Position numbers and translations under genes: made by a program
Assembly (NCBI RefSeq): GCF_009793335.1
Contig: NZ_WING01000001.1
Span: forward strand, 6,882,001-6,946,000
From: Actinomadura sp. J1-007
GTDB lineage: Bacteria; Actinomycetota; Actinomycetes; Streptosporangiales; Streptosporangiaceae
Length of the DNA: 64,000 nt
Direction: 5' to 3'
The notes under the pieces: generated by a model
Seen by the model: only the letters and a program-made list of their open reading frames with translations
Told to the model about the DNA's origin: nothing
The model's database searches: none
Shown: positions 17,365-24,835 of the stretch, in pieces
How the letters are laid out: each line of letters begins with the position of its first letter
Position numbering within the stretch: position 1 is the first letter of the stretch

Positions 17365-18691
17365 CTGCTGTCACCTCCGAGGATCGGGGCTGGAGGTGCC
17401 TGCGGACCGCCACGGCGGCGGCCAGGCCGCTGCGCACGGCCCCCTCCATGGTGTCGGGCCAGCCCGTGTCGGTCCATGCGCCGGCCAGGTACATTCCAGG
17501 CGTCCGGGTCACCGTTCCCGGGCGCAGCGCGGCCGTGCCAGGACGCTGCCGGAACGTCGCGTGCCGTTCCCGCGTCACGAAGAAGTCCTCCACCCGCGCG
17601 CCCCCCGCCTCCGGCAGGAGCCGTTCGAGCTCGGGCAGGAACAGCCGCCGCAGCTCGGCGGCGGGCATCGCGGCCCAGCGGTCGGCGGCCGACACCGACA
17701 CCGCCAGGTACTGCCCGGACGCCAGGCCGCTCGGGGCCGTCCGGTCGAAGATCCACTGGGCGGGCGAGCGGGTGGCGGCGAGGAACGGCAGCGGCGTGAC
17801 CCGCCGGTCGTAGACGACGTGGACGTTGACGATCGGGCTGTGCCCGAGCCCCGCCCACGTGTCGCGGTCGGGGCTCGCGGACGGCGGCACGAGCGCGGGC
17901 GCGGCCCGGTGCGGGACGGCGAGCACGACGGCGTCCGCCGCCTCCATGGCCCCGTCCACCACCAGCTTGAAGCCGGGCTCGACCGCGGTGACCTTCGCCT
18001 TCAGCCGGACCCGCCCGCCCGCGGCCTCGATCGCGGCCCGCGCCGCGCGGCCGTGCAGTTCTTGCAGCGGCACGGTCGGGACGCCGATGTCGGCGGCGTC
18101 CGAACGGCCGAGCAGCGCCGTGCGGAGCACCATGGCCGCCGGCGCCAGCGACGCGTCGTCCACGTCGGCGTTCAGCGAGGCGGTCACGAACAGGCCCCAC
18201 AGGTCGCGCAGGGCGTCGTCGCGCTGGCCGTGGTCCGCGAGCCACCGGCCGACGGACGTCGCGTCGAGGGCCGGGTCGGCGGGGTCGAGGGTGCGCAGCG
18301 CGAGGGACGCCCGGACGGCGCGGGCCCGGTCGGCGGGCGCGAGCAGCCCGTACCGCGCCAGCGCCGGGACCAGGTGCAGCGGGCCCGGCAGGCCCGCGCG
18401 GCGCAGCCGCCCGCGGTGCCCGTCCGCGCCGACCACGGTCACGTCGAAGCGGTCCTGGAGGCGGACGTCGCCCGCGACGCCGAGGCGGCGCAGCAGCCCC
18501 TGGTAGGCGGTGCAGCAGCGCAGGAACACGTGCTGCCCGTTGTCGATCCAGAGCCCCCCGCGCCGGAACGAGTGCGTGGCGCCGCCCAGCCTGGGCCGCG
18601 CCTCGTACAGCGTCACGTCGTGCCCGGACTCCTGGAGCGCGAGCGCCGCGCTGATCCCGGCGAGGCCGCCGCCGACGACGGCGACGCTCAC
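17354..18691 (-). CDS. hpnE: Hydroxysqualene dehydroxylase HpnE (FAD-dependent)
   Basis: The 445-residue flavin amine oxidase/desaturase-like protein opens with the FAD dinucleotide motif VAVVGGGLAGISAALAL, then YEARPRLGGATHSF and DNGQHVFL. The C-terminal flavin motif is GMYLAGAWTDTGWPDTMEGAVRSG. HpnE reductively removes the hydroxyl of hydroxysqualene to give squalene. GTG at 18691 overlaps the hpnD stop (GTGA), so the genes are coupled. Family, size and operon position all agree. Confidence 0.92.
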   Translation of the reverse strand: MSVAVVGGGLAGISAALALQESGHDVTLYEARPRLGGATHSFRRGGLWIDNGQHVFLRCCTAYQGLLRRLGVAGDVRLQDRFDVTVVGADGHRGRLRRAGLPGPLHLVPALARYGLLAPADRARAVRASLALRTLDPADPALDATSVGRWLADHGQRDDALRDLWGLFVTASLNADVDDASLAPAAMVLRTALLGRSDAADIGVPTVPLQELHGRAARAAIEAAGGRVRLKAKVTAVEPGFKLVVDGAMEAADAVVLAVPHRAAPALVPPSASPDRDTWAGLGHSPIVNVHVVYDRRVTPLPFLAATRSPAQWIFDRTAPSGLASGQYLAVSVSAADRWAAMPAAELRRLFLPELERLLPEAGGARVEDFFVTRERHATFRQRPGTAALRPGTVTRTPGMYLAGAWTDTGWPDTMEGAVRSGLAAAVAVRRHLQPRSSEVTADDH

Positions 18692-19554
18692 CGTCGCGCC
18701 CCGATCAGGGCGTGCGCGGCGACCGCGGCCTTCTCCCAGGTGGGCAGCGAGGTACGGGTCCGCAGCGCGGTCAGCGGGTCGGCCTCGATCCGCACCAGCA
18801 GGCGCCGGTAGATCCCCGACATCGCGCCCGTGCAGGCGGCGCTGCGCCGGTCGAGCATCGGCATGAGCCGCAGGCCGGTCGCGTACCACTCGCGGGCCCG
18901 TTCCGCCTGCGCGCGCATCAGCCCGGCCAGCAGTTCGGGGTCGTCGGTGAACTCGCCGTCGAAGTGGAGCGTGCAGCCGTGCCGGGCGAGGTCCTTGGCG
19001 GGCAGGTAGGTGCGGCCGAGGCCCGCGTCCTCCCGCACGTCCCGCAGGATGTTGGTGAGCTGGAGCGCGACGCCGAGGGCGTCCGCGAGCGGCTCGGCGC
19101 GGGCCTGGTCGGCGGGGCCGAACACGCCGAGGCAGAGCCGCCCGACCGACCCGGCGACGCACCGGCAGTAGTGCGCCAGCTCGTCGAACGTGGTGTAGGT
19201 CGTGCCGCGCACGTCGGCCTCGCAGCCCTCGATGAGCTCGTCGAACGCGGCGACGGGGATCGGGTAGCGGCGCACCGCGTCGTTCAGGGCGGCCAGCACG
19301 GGGTCGTCGCCCGGGTCCCGCAGCCGGGTGAGCTGGGCGCGGGTCTCGGCGAGCGCCGCCAGCCGGACGTCCTGAGGGCCGGTCCCGTCGCCGATGTCGT
19401 CCACCCGCCGGGCGAAGGCGTAGATGGCGTTGAGCGCCCGCCGCTTCGGCGGGGGCAGCAGCCGGATCCCGTACGCGAAGTTGCGGGCCCTCGTCCGCAC
19501 GATGCGTTCGCACTCCCGATAACCGATGGACGGATCCACCATGCGATCTCCCAT
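18688..19554 (-). CDS. hpnD: Presqualene diphosphate synthase HpnD
   Basis: The 288-residue squalene/phytoene synthase family member has RNFAYGIRLLPPPKRRALNAIYAFARRVDDIGDG (first aspartate motif) and NILRDVREDAGLGRTYLP (second DxxxD motif), plus YCRCVAGSVGRLCLGVFG. HpnD condenses two farnesyl diphosphates into presqualene diphosphate. It is the first gene of the hopanoid operon, so its upstream region should hold the operon promoter. ATG at 19554 is used; an ATG four codons later (19542) is also possible. Confidence 0.9.
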   Translation of the reverse strand: MGDRMVDPSIGYRECERIVRTRARNFAYGIRLLPPPKRRALNAIYAFARRVDDIGDGTGPQDVRLAALAETRAQLTRLRDPGDDPVLAALNDAVRRYPIPVAAFDELIEGCEADVRGTTYTTFDELAHYCRCVAGSVGRLCLGVFGPADQARAEPLADALGVALQLTNILRDVREDAGLGRTYLPAKDLARHGCTLHFDGEFTDDPELLAGLMRAQAERAREWYATGLRLMPMLDRRSAACTGAMSGIYRRLLVRIEADPLTALRTRTSLPTWEKAAVAAHALIGARR

Positions 19555-19992
19555 GAGCGTGGGTCGATTCGTCTGCTGGGCCGCACCGCGACGCCGTCAC
19601 GGAACAGAATCCCGATGCGGTCTCGGCTATCCGGGAAGATCTTGTGGTAAACGCAAGGGCGGTCAATGAAGTCGATAATCCGGCCGCGGGGCCGGGGATA
19701 TCCGGCCCTTATGCTCCTAAATGCCGGATTTGAAGGAGGGCTTCCGGGGGGCCGCTCACCGCTCCCCGGGGTCCCGTAAGGGCTCGTCGAGCCCGTCGCC
19801 CGCACCCGGACGGGCGGCCCGCATGGGACTCGCGCAGGCCGCGCAGAGGGCCTGCGGCGCGCATTTCCGGAATTGCGGAGAGAGGGGAAGTGAATTCCTG
19901 TATGCGGGCGATTTTCGACAGTTTTCGTTCAGGTGCGGCAGCGCGTTCGGAGGCCGCCGCAGTCCGTTGGGCACCGCTCGGGCGCCGCCGGG
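19555..19992. other. Intergenic region upstream of the hopanoid operon
   Basis: No convincing gene is seen in 438 bases. The stretch is less GC-rich around 19640-19740 and should contain the hpnD promoter. On the minus strand a TTGACC hexamer (19661-19666) is a possible -35, but no good -10 lies at standard spacing. An open frame on the plus strand (19721 onward) has a composition unlike real proteins here. Confidence 0.4.
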
Positions 19993-20184
19993 TCAGACGG
20001 GCTCGGGTTCGGGTTCGGGCTCCGACGGGGGGTCCGGGATCGGCTGCGGGCCCGGCCCGGGGCCGGGCGGCTGGGGCTCGGCGGGCCGTTCCGGATCGGG
20101 CTCCGGCACTGGGGCCGGGCGCGGCGGCGTGTACGGCCCCGGAGGCTGCGGCTGCGGTACGGGTACGCGCGTGGTGATCCTCAT
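19993..20184 (-). CDS. Small proline-rich hypothetical protein
   Basis: A 63-codon frame beginning MRITTRVPVPQPQPPGPYTP and continuing as Pro/Glu repeats to EPEPEPEPV. There is no signal peptide, membrane segment or known domain. The upstream sequence lacks a clear ribosome site. The regular Pro-x-Pro pattern and a sensible start argue for a real small protein, but low-complexity frames arise easily at this GC content. It is divergent from the DUF4142 gene. Confidence 0.35.
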   Translation of the reverse strand: MRITTRVPVPQPQPPGPYTPPRPAPVPEPDPERPAEPQPPGPGPGPQPIPDPPSEPEPEPEPV

Positions 20185-20307
20185 TGCGCCGGGCTGCCCG
20201 CCGCGGGCCCGTTCCAAACGGGGGGCCGGAGGGCCGCGCCGGGCATGAGCGGCGTCACCGCGGGTAACAGGTCGATCACAATACTCGCGAACGACCTGGA
20301 GAAACCC

Positions 20308-20916
20308 ATGAAGCGCACACGGATCCTCGCGGTCCCGCTCGCGGTCTCGGCCGTCGCGGTGGCCGCGGCGGCGTGCGGCGACTCCGCGAACCAGGGCCAG
20401 GCGGCCGGCACGGCGCCGCCGCACGCGCCCGCGGCGCACGCGCCCACGACGCACGCCTCGGTGAAGCCCGCGGAGTCCGCGGGCCCCGTGACCGACCAGG
20501 ACCGCACGTGGATGACCGAGACCAAGCAGGGGAACCTCGCGGAGATCTCGGCGGGCGACCTGGCGCGGCGGGAGGGCGTCAGCCAGAACGTCCGCTCGAT
20601 CGGGGCGATGCTCGTCCAGGACCACTCCGCGCTGGACGGCAAGCTCGGCGAGACCGCCCGGCAGGTGGGCGTGGAGCTGCCCTCGCAGGCCGATCAGGAG
20701 CAGCTCCACGAGGCGGACGAGCTGCGCAGGTCGTCGGGGCGGCAGTTCGACCGCGACTGGATCGGGGCCATGGTCAAGGCGCACCGCACCGCCATCGACG
20801 GAACGCAGCGGGAGATCGCGAACGGCTCGAACCCGCAGGTCGTCGCGCTCGCCAAGGCCGCCGCGCCGAACCTGCGCAAGCACCTGGACATGCTCCAGAA
20901 GGCCGAGGGCTCCTAG
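20308..20916 (+). CDS. DUF4142 domain lipoprotein
   Basis: The 202-residue product begins with a signal peptide ending in a lipobox (VAVAAAAC, Cys ~24), so it is likely anchored outside the membrane. A Pro/Ala/His-rich spacer (~30 residues) is followed by the DUF4142 four-helix bundle: TDQDRTWMTETKQGNLAEISAGDLA, VRSIGAMLVQDHSALDGKL, FDRDWIGAMVKAHRTAIDG and LRKHLDMLQ. The fold is ferritin-like; function is not established. TGGAGA precedes the ATG. Neighbours (SPW, ChaB, PEBP proteins) suggest a stress-related group. Confidence 0.88.
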   Translation: MKRTRILAVPLAVSAVAVAAAACGDSANQGQAAGTAPPHAPAAHAPTTHASVKPAESAGPVTDQDRTWMTETKQGNLAEISAGDLARREGVSQNVRSIGAMLVQDHSALDGKLGETARQVGVELPSQADQEQLHEADELRRSSGRQFDRDWIGAMVKAHRTAIDGTQREIANGSNPQVVALAKAAAPNLRKHLDMLQKAEGS

Positions 20917-21076
20917 CGGCGTGCCGACGGGGCCGACGGGCCGGTGGCGGGCCCGCGGCGCGTCCCGTGCGGACGGCGGCGCGGACGGGGTCGGAGCGCG
21001 AAGGACGGCCGGGTCCGCGACATGATGCGGACCCGGCCGTCCTCCAGCGTCTCGCGCCTGGGCGGCTTGGAGCCGG

Positions 21077-21526
21077 TTACCTCATCCTCCTGCCCATCAT
21101 CCTCGTGCCGAGGACGCCGGTCCCCATGGTCGCCAGTCCCATCACCGTGATGACGGCTCCGGCGACGACGTTGCTCCACACCCAGTCGTGGTCGAAGCCG
21201 GTGCTCCAACCGTAGATCACCCACGGAGCGATGATCGTCCAGACCCCGATGACGGGCAGTGTCCAGGCGATCCCGTGGGTGTGACCGAACGCCGAGCTGA
21301 AGCCGAGTGCCAGCGCGGCGACGGCGATCCCGGTCACCAGGTTGTTGACCACCAGCCGGTCCAGGCCGGTGAAGCCGATGATCCATGGCGAGACGGCCAG
21401 GTAGAGCCCGGCCAGCATCGTCAGCCCGTCGGCGAGCTGCACCGCGGGATTCGCGGCCGCGGCGTCGTACCTGGCCCGCAGGCCGACGATGTCGGGATGC
21501 TCTTCGATTCCAGCGCTTCGCACCAT
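21077..21526 (-). CDS. SPW repeat membrane protein
   Basis: The 149-residue protein has four hydrophobic segments and two SPW-type motifs, SPWIIGF (residues ~46-52) and APWVIYG (~100-106), each near the end of a helix pair. The family is found in actinobacteria and others and has no known reaction. ATG at 21526 follows GGAGGTG. The gene is divergent from the ChaB gene across a 131-base region with a possible stress-type promoter facing the other way. Confidence 0.88.
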   Translation of the reverse strand: MVRSAGIEEHPDIVGLRARYDAAAANPAVQLADGLTMLAGLYLAVSPWIIGFTGLDRLVVNNLVTGIAVAALALGFSSAFGHTHGIAWTLPVIGVWTIIAPWVIYGWSTGFDHDWVWSNVVAGAVITVMGLATMGTGVLGTRMMGRRMR

Positions 21527-21600
21527 CTTGTTTCACCTCCATGCGTGGCCGTGTCGCAGCGATCCTTCCCGGAGATCCCCAGGTCATGCCCGAAATGTCG

Positions 21601-21625
21601 GTTTGAGTCCGTCCTTTCCGGTTAT
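21601..21625 (+). promoter_or_regulatory. Possible SigB/SigF-type promoter upstream of the ChaB gene
   Basis: GTTT at 21601-21604 and GGTTAT at 21620-21625 are separated by 15 bases. This fits the GTTT-N14-16-GGGTAT pattern of actinobacterial general-stress sigma factors with one mismatch. The ChaB start is 33 bases downstream. Confidence 0.42.
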
Positions 21626-21657
21626 TGGCTTCAGGTGACCGGAAGGAGGAGGCAATC

Positions 21658-22062
21658 ATGCCCATGACCACCAAGAGCGGAAAGCCGCGCAAGGGCGAGC
21701 TCCCGGGGACGATCCAGCGCTCCCCGCAGAAGGCCCAGGACACGTTCGCCAAGGCCCACGACAGCGCCGCCCGCGAGTACGGTGAAGGCCAGCGGGCCTA
21801 CCGCGTCGCGTACGCGGCGCTCAAGCACGCGTTCGAGAAGCGCGGCGACAAGTGGCTGCCGAAGAAGCGGAAGGGGCCGTCCGACCCGCGCGCCAAGAAC
21901 CCGCAGGCCCGCAGGGGCAAGGGCAAGAGCTTCGGCGGCGTGGACTTCGAGGGCGACAGCAAGCGCGAGCTGTACGAGCGCGCCGCCCGGCTGAACGTCC
22001 AGGGCCGGTCCACGATGACCAAGGCGCAGCTCGCCCAGGCGGTCGCGCGCAAGCAGGGGTAG
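21658..22062 (+). CDS. ChaB family protein with C-terminal Rho-N/SAP-like motif
   Basis: The 134-residue basic protein has a ChaB-like N-terminal half (GELPGTIQRSPQKAQDTFAKAHDSA, then RVAYAALKHAFEKRGDKWLPK). Its C-terminal segment KRELYERAARLNVQGRSTMTKAQLAQAVARKQ resembles the Rho termination factor N-terminal/SAP helix-extended-helix, a possible nucleic-acid-binding element. A lysine/arginine-rich linker joins the two. Function is not established; family members are often stress-induced. A strong AAGGAGGAGG site precedes the ATG. The next gene starts 13 bases after the stop, so they probably share an mRNA. Confidence 0.85.
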   Translation: MPMTTKSGKPRKGELPGTIQRSPQKAQDTFAKAHDSAAREYGEGQRAYRVAYAALKHAFEKRGDKWLPKKRKGPSDPRAKNPQARRGKGKSFGGVDFEGDSKRELYERAARLNVQGRSTMTKAQLAQAVARKQG

Positions 22063-22075
22063 GGGGACGGACGCC

Positions 22076-22738
22076 ATGCCGATGGACGAACGCACGAAGG
22101 CGACCGTACGGGCCCTGCTCGACCGGTACCCGCGCGGCTACGTCCAGGAGACCGCGGGCTTCACGGTCACGGCCACGGCGGCCGGGCTGTTCCGGCTGGC
22201 GTGCCTGGCGATCCTGGCGGACGACGGGGCGCCCTCGGCCACCGCGGTCGGCGCGGCCCGCGCCGTCCTGTCCGGGCACCGCGACAGCGCGCCCGAGATG
22301 GCGAAGGTGGAGGAGCACGACCTGGCCGACGTCCTCGCCCAGGCCGACCTGGACCGGCCCGAGGAGGGCGCGCGCGACCTCGCCGCGGCGACCCGGCTGA
22401 TCATGGACCGCTACGGCGGGGACCTGAACCGGCTGCGCGACGCCGCGGACGGCGACCCCGCGCGGCTCCGGGACCTCCTGGGGGAGATCCCCGGCATGGA
22501 CGGCGCGGGCCTCACGGTCTTCCTGCGCGAGGCGCAGATGTTCTGGCCGGAGGCCGGGCCGTTCGTGGACGACCGCGCGGCCCGCGCCGCCGAACGGCTC
22601 GACCTGCCGTCCGACCCGGAGCGGCTGCTGCGCGACGTGGCCCGGGGCGGCGGCGAGGAGGAGCTGTCGTGGCTCGCGGGCGCGCTGGCGCTCGTCGACG
22701 CCCGCGGCGAGTACGACGACGTCCGGAAGGCGGCCTGA
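22076..22738 (+). CDS. Endonuclease III-like helix-hairpin-helix protein without iron-sulfur cysteines
   Basis: The 220-residue protein resembles the actinobacterial 'endonuclease' group related to HhH-GPD DNA glycosylases. The N-terminal half is helical, and LRDLLGEIPGMDGAGLTVFLREAQMFWPEAGPFVDDRAARAAERL holds an HhH-like turn followed by the Asp-containing segment. The conserved Lys of endonuclease III and the C-terminal Cys4 cluster are not seen, so catalytic activity is uncertain. It is co-directional with the ChaB gene 13 bases upstream. Confidence 0.65.
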   Translation: MPMDERTKATVRALLDRYPRGYVQETAGFTVTATAAGLFRLACLAILADDGAPSATAVGAARAVLSGHRDSAPEMAKVEEHDLADVLAQADLDRPEEGARDLAAATRLIMDRYGGDLNRLRDAADGDPARLRDLLGEIPGMDGAGLTVFLREAQMFWPEAGPFVDDRAARAAERLDLPSDPERLLRDVARGGGEEELSWLAGALALVDARGEYDDVRKAA

Positions 22739-22757
22739 CCCGTCGCGCCCGCCCGTC

Positions 22758-22793
22758 CGCCCCGCCCGTCCGGCTCGCCGGGCGGGCGGGGCG
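22758..22793. terminator. Strong hairpin between convergent genes, likely bidirectional terminator
   Basis: CGCCCCGCCCG (22758-22768) pairs perfectly with CGGGCGGGGCG (22783-22793) across a 14-base loop. It lies between the stops of the endonuclease-like gene and the convergent PEBP gene. Confidence 0.6.
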
Positions 22794-22803
22794 CGGCGCG
22801 CGG

Positions 22804-23256
22804 TCACCGGGCGTACGTGCCGACCAGCGTGCCGGACGCGATCACGTTCTCCCGCAGGACGATCCGCAGGTCCTCCTCGGTGAACCCGGTGCTCAGGCCC
22901 GAGGGGCGCGACAGCGCGTACAGCCGGAAGAAGTAGCGGTGCGGCTCGTCGCCCTCGGGCGGGTTCGGGCCGCCGTACCCGGTGGCGCCGTAGTCGTTGC
23001 GGCCCTCGACTCCGCCGGTCGGCTGCTCGCCCGCGTCGAGCCCGTCGGTCTCCGGCGGGATCCCGGCGAGCAGCCAGTGCACGAACGTGCCGGACGGCGC
23101 GTCCGGGTCCTCGGCCGACAGGACGAGCTCGGCCGCGTCGGCGGGCGTCTCCTCCCACCGCAGCGGCGGATGCACGTCCCCGGCCGCGTGCGAGTACTCG
23201 TCCGGGATGGGCGCCTGGTCGTCGAACGCCGTGCTGCGCATCTTCAAGTGCTCCAT
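22804..23256 (-). CDS. YbhB/YbcL family (phosphatidylethanolamine-binding-like) protein
   Basis: The 150-residue protein has the PEBP family core: PPLRWEETPADAAELVLSAEDPDAP (the DPDxP anion-site motif), FVHWLLAGIPP, GRNDYGATGYGGPNPPEGDEPHRYFF and YALS. The anion site residues (DPDAP and the GPxPP-like loop with His) are intact. Bacterial members are cytosolic proteins of unclear function, likened to Raf kinase inhibitors. ATG at 23256; the gene is divergent from the esterase gene. Confidence 0.92.
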   Translation of the reverse strand: MEHLKMRSTAFDDQAPIPDEYSHAAGDVHPPLRWEETPADAAELVLSAEDPDAPSGTFVHWLLAGIPPETDGLDAGEQPTGGVEGRNDYGATGYGGPNPPEGDEPHRYFFRLYALSRPSGLSTGFTEEDLRIVLRENVIASGTLVGTYAR

Positions 23257-23378
23257 GCCCTACCCCTCCCCAGCCGACGGCAAAGGATGTCATCGGCCGC
23301 GAAGCGGGCCGGGCGCGCCCGCATCGTTCGCCCTGGGCCGGGAACGCTGCGGAAACGGACGGTCCCACGGAGGTGAGG

Positions 23379-24665
23379 ATGATGAACATGCCGTTCCCGG
23401 GCAGCCCGAACGACGCCGAAGGCGCGCTCGGATCCGTTCTGCCGCTGGAGACCGAGGCCGATCTCGACCCGCTCATGGACCGCGTGGCGGGGGTGCGGTG
23501 CGTCCTGATCGGGGAGGCGAGCCACGGCACCCACGAGTACTACGCGTGGCGGGCCGCGCTGACCAGGCGCCTGATCGCCGAACGGGGCTTCTCGTTCGTC
23601 GCCGTGGAGGGCGACTGGCCCGACTGCTGGAACGTCAACCGCAGCGTCACCCTCGCCGAGGGCGCGCCCGAGGACCCGCGCGAGGTGCTGGACGGCTACC
23701 GGCGCTGGCCGACGTGGATGTGGGCCAACGAGGAGACCGTCCGGTTCTCCCGCTGGCTGCGCGAGCACAACGCGGCGTCCGGCGAGGCCGCCGGGTTCTA
23801 CGGGCTCGACGTCTACAGCCTGTGGGAGTCGCTGCGCGCCGTGATCACCTACCTGTCGGCGCACCGGCCCGAGCACCTGGACGCCGCGCTCGCCGCGTAC
23901 CGCTGCTTCGAGCCGTACGCCGAGGACCCGCAGGCGTACGCGCTGGACACCTCGCTCGTCCCCGACGGCTGCGCGGACGAGGTGCTCGCGCTGCTGACCC
24001 GGCTGCGGAGCACGTCCGAGGGGCTGGACGCCCGGCAGAACGCGGAGGTCGCGGCGGGCGCGGAGCGGTACTACCGGGCGATGATGGGCGGCGGCCCCGA
24101 GTCGTGGAACGTCCGCGACGTGCACATGGCCGACACCCTCGACCGGCTCCTCGCCCACCACGGCGAGGGCTCGCGCGCCGTCGTGTGGGCGCACAACACC
24201 CACGTCGGCGACGCCCGCGCGACCGGCATGGCGGACGCCGGGATGGTCAACCTCGGCCAGCTCGCGCGCGAACGGCTCGGCCGCGACCAGGTCGCCGCGA
24301 TCGGCTTCGCGGGCGGGCCCGGCGAGGTCGTCGCCGCTCCGCGCTGGGGCGACACGATGGAGACCATGACGGTGCCGCCGCCGAGCCCGGGCTCGGTGGA
24401 GGCGCTGCTGGCGGACACCGGCCTGCACCGCGGCCTGTGGGTGTTCGCCGACCGTCCCGGCGCGCCGTGGCTCACGACCCCGCGCGGCCACCGCGCGATC
24501 GGGGTCGTCTACGACCCGGACCGCGACGCGGCGCAGTACCCGATGACGCGGCTCGCCGAACGCTACGACGCCCTGTGCTGGTTCCGCCAGACGACGGCAC
24601 TGAGCCCGCTGCACCTGGAGGCCGCGCGCCGCGGCGAGCTGGAGACCCTGCCCAGCGGCGTGTGA
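23379..24665 (+). CDS. Erythromycin esterase family protein
   Basis: The 428-residue product has the family hallmarks: VLIGEASHGTHEYYAWRAALTRRL (catalytic Glu and His), FVAVEGDWPDCWNVNR, GFYGLDVYSLWESL, and VVWAHNTHVGDAR with a second essential His. Members include macrolide-inactivating EreA/EreB and many succinoglycan-type relatives; most chromosomal copies have unknown substrates. GGAGGTGAGG lies just before two ATG codons (23379, 23382); an upstream GTG (23373) is inside the ribosome site and was rejected. The stop codon lies inside the first unit of a 14-bp tandem repeat. Confidence 0.88.
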   Translation: MMNMPFPGSPNDAEGALGSVLPLETEADLDPLMDRVAGVRCVLIGEASHGTHEYYAWRAALTRRLIAERGFSFVAVEGDWPDCWNVNRSVTLAEGAPEDPREVLDGYRRWPTWMWANEETVRFSRWLREHNAASGEAAGFYGLDVYSLWESLRAVITYLSAHRPEHLDAALAAYRCFEPYAEDPQAYALDTSLVPDGCADEVLALLTRLRSTSEGLDARQNAEVAAGAERYYRAMMGGGPESWNVRDVHMADTLDRLLAHHGEGSRAVVWAHNTHVGDARATGMADAGMVNLGQLARERLGRDQVAAIGFAGGPGEVVAAPRWGDTMETMTVPPPSPGSVEALLADTGLHRGLWVFADRPGAPWLTTPRGHRAIGVVYDPDRDAAQYPMTRLAERYDALCWFRQTTALSPLHLEAARRGELETLPSGV

Positions 24666-24725
24666 ACGGCGGCGTGTGAGCGGCAGCGTGTGAGCGGCAG
24701 CGTGTGAACGGCGGCGTGTGAACGG
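24656..24725 (+). repeat. Five tandem copies of a 14-bp unit across the esterase stop codon
   Basis: Units at 24656, 24670, 24684, 24698 and 24712 follow CRGCGTGTGARCGG, each with a GTGTGA core. The esterase stop (GTG TGA) lies in the first unit. The following ~110 bases to the P450 gene show no gene. Confidence 0.9.
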
Positions 24726-24835
24726 TCTCCGGGCGCCGTCGCTCGCCGGAGTGGCGCGTGTCTCGTGGGGGAGCGGTGTGAGCCGTTCCGGCAGGGGCAG
24801 GTGCGGCGGGAGTGACGCACCACGGAGGGAGCCGC

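Noticed and set aside
19721..20248. 175-codon plus-strand frame overlapping the proline-rich frame
   Set aside because: Composition is dominated by Gly/Ser from a skewed region, and there is no ribosome site or conserved-looking start.
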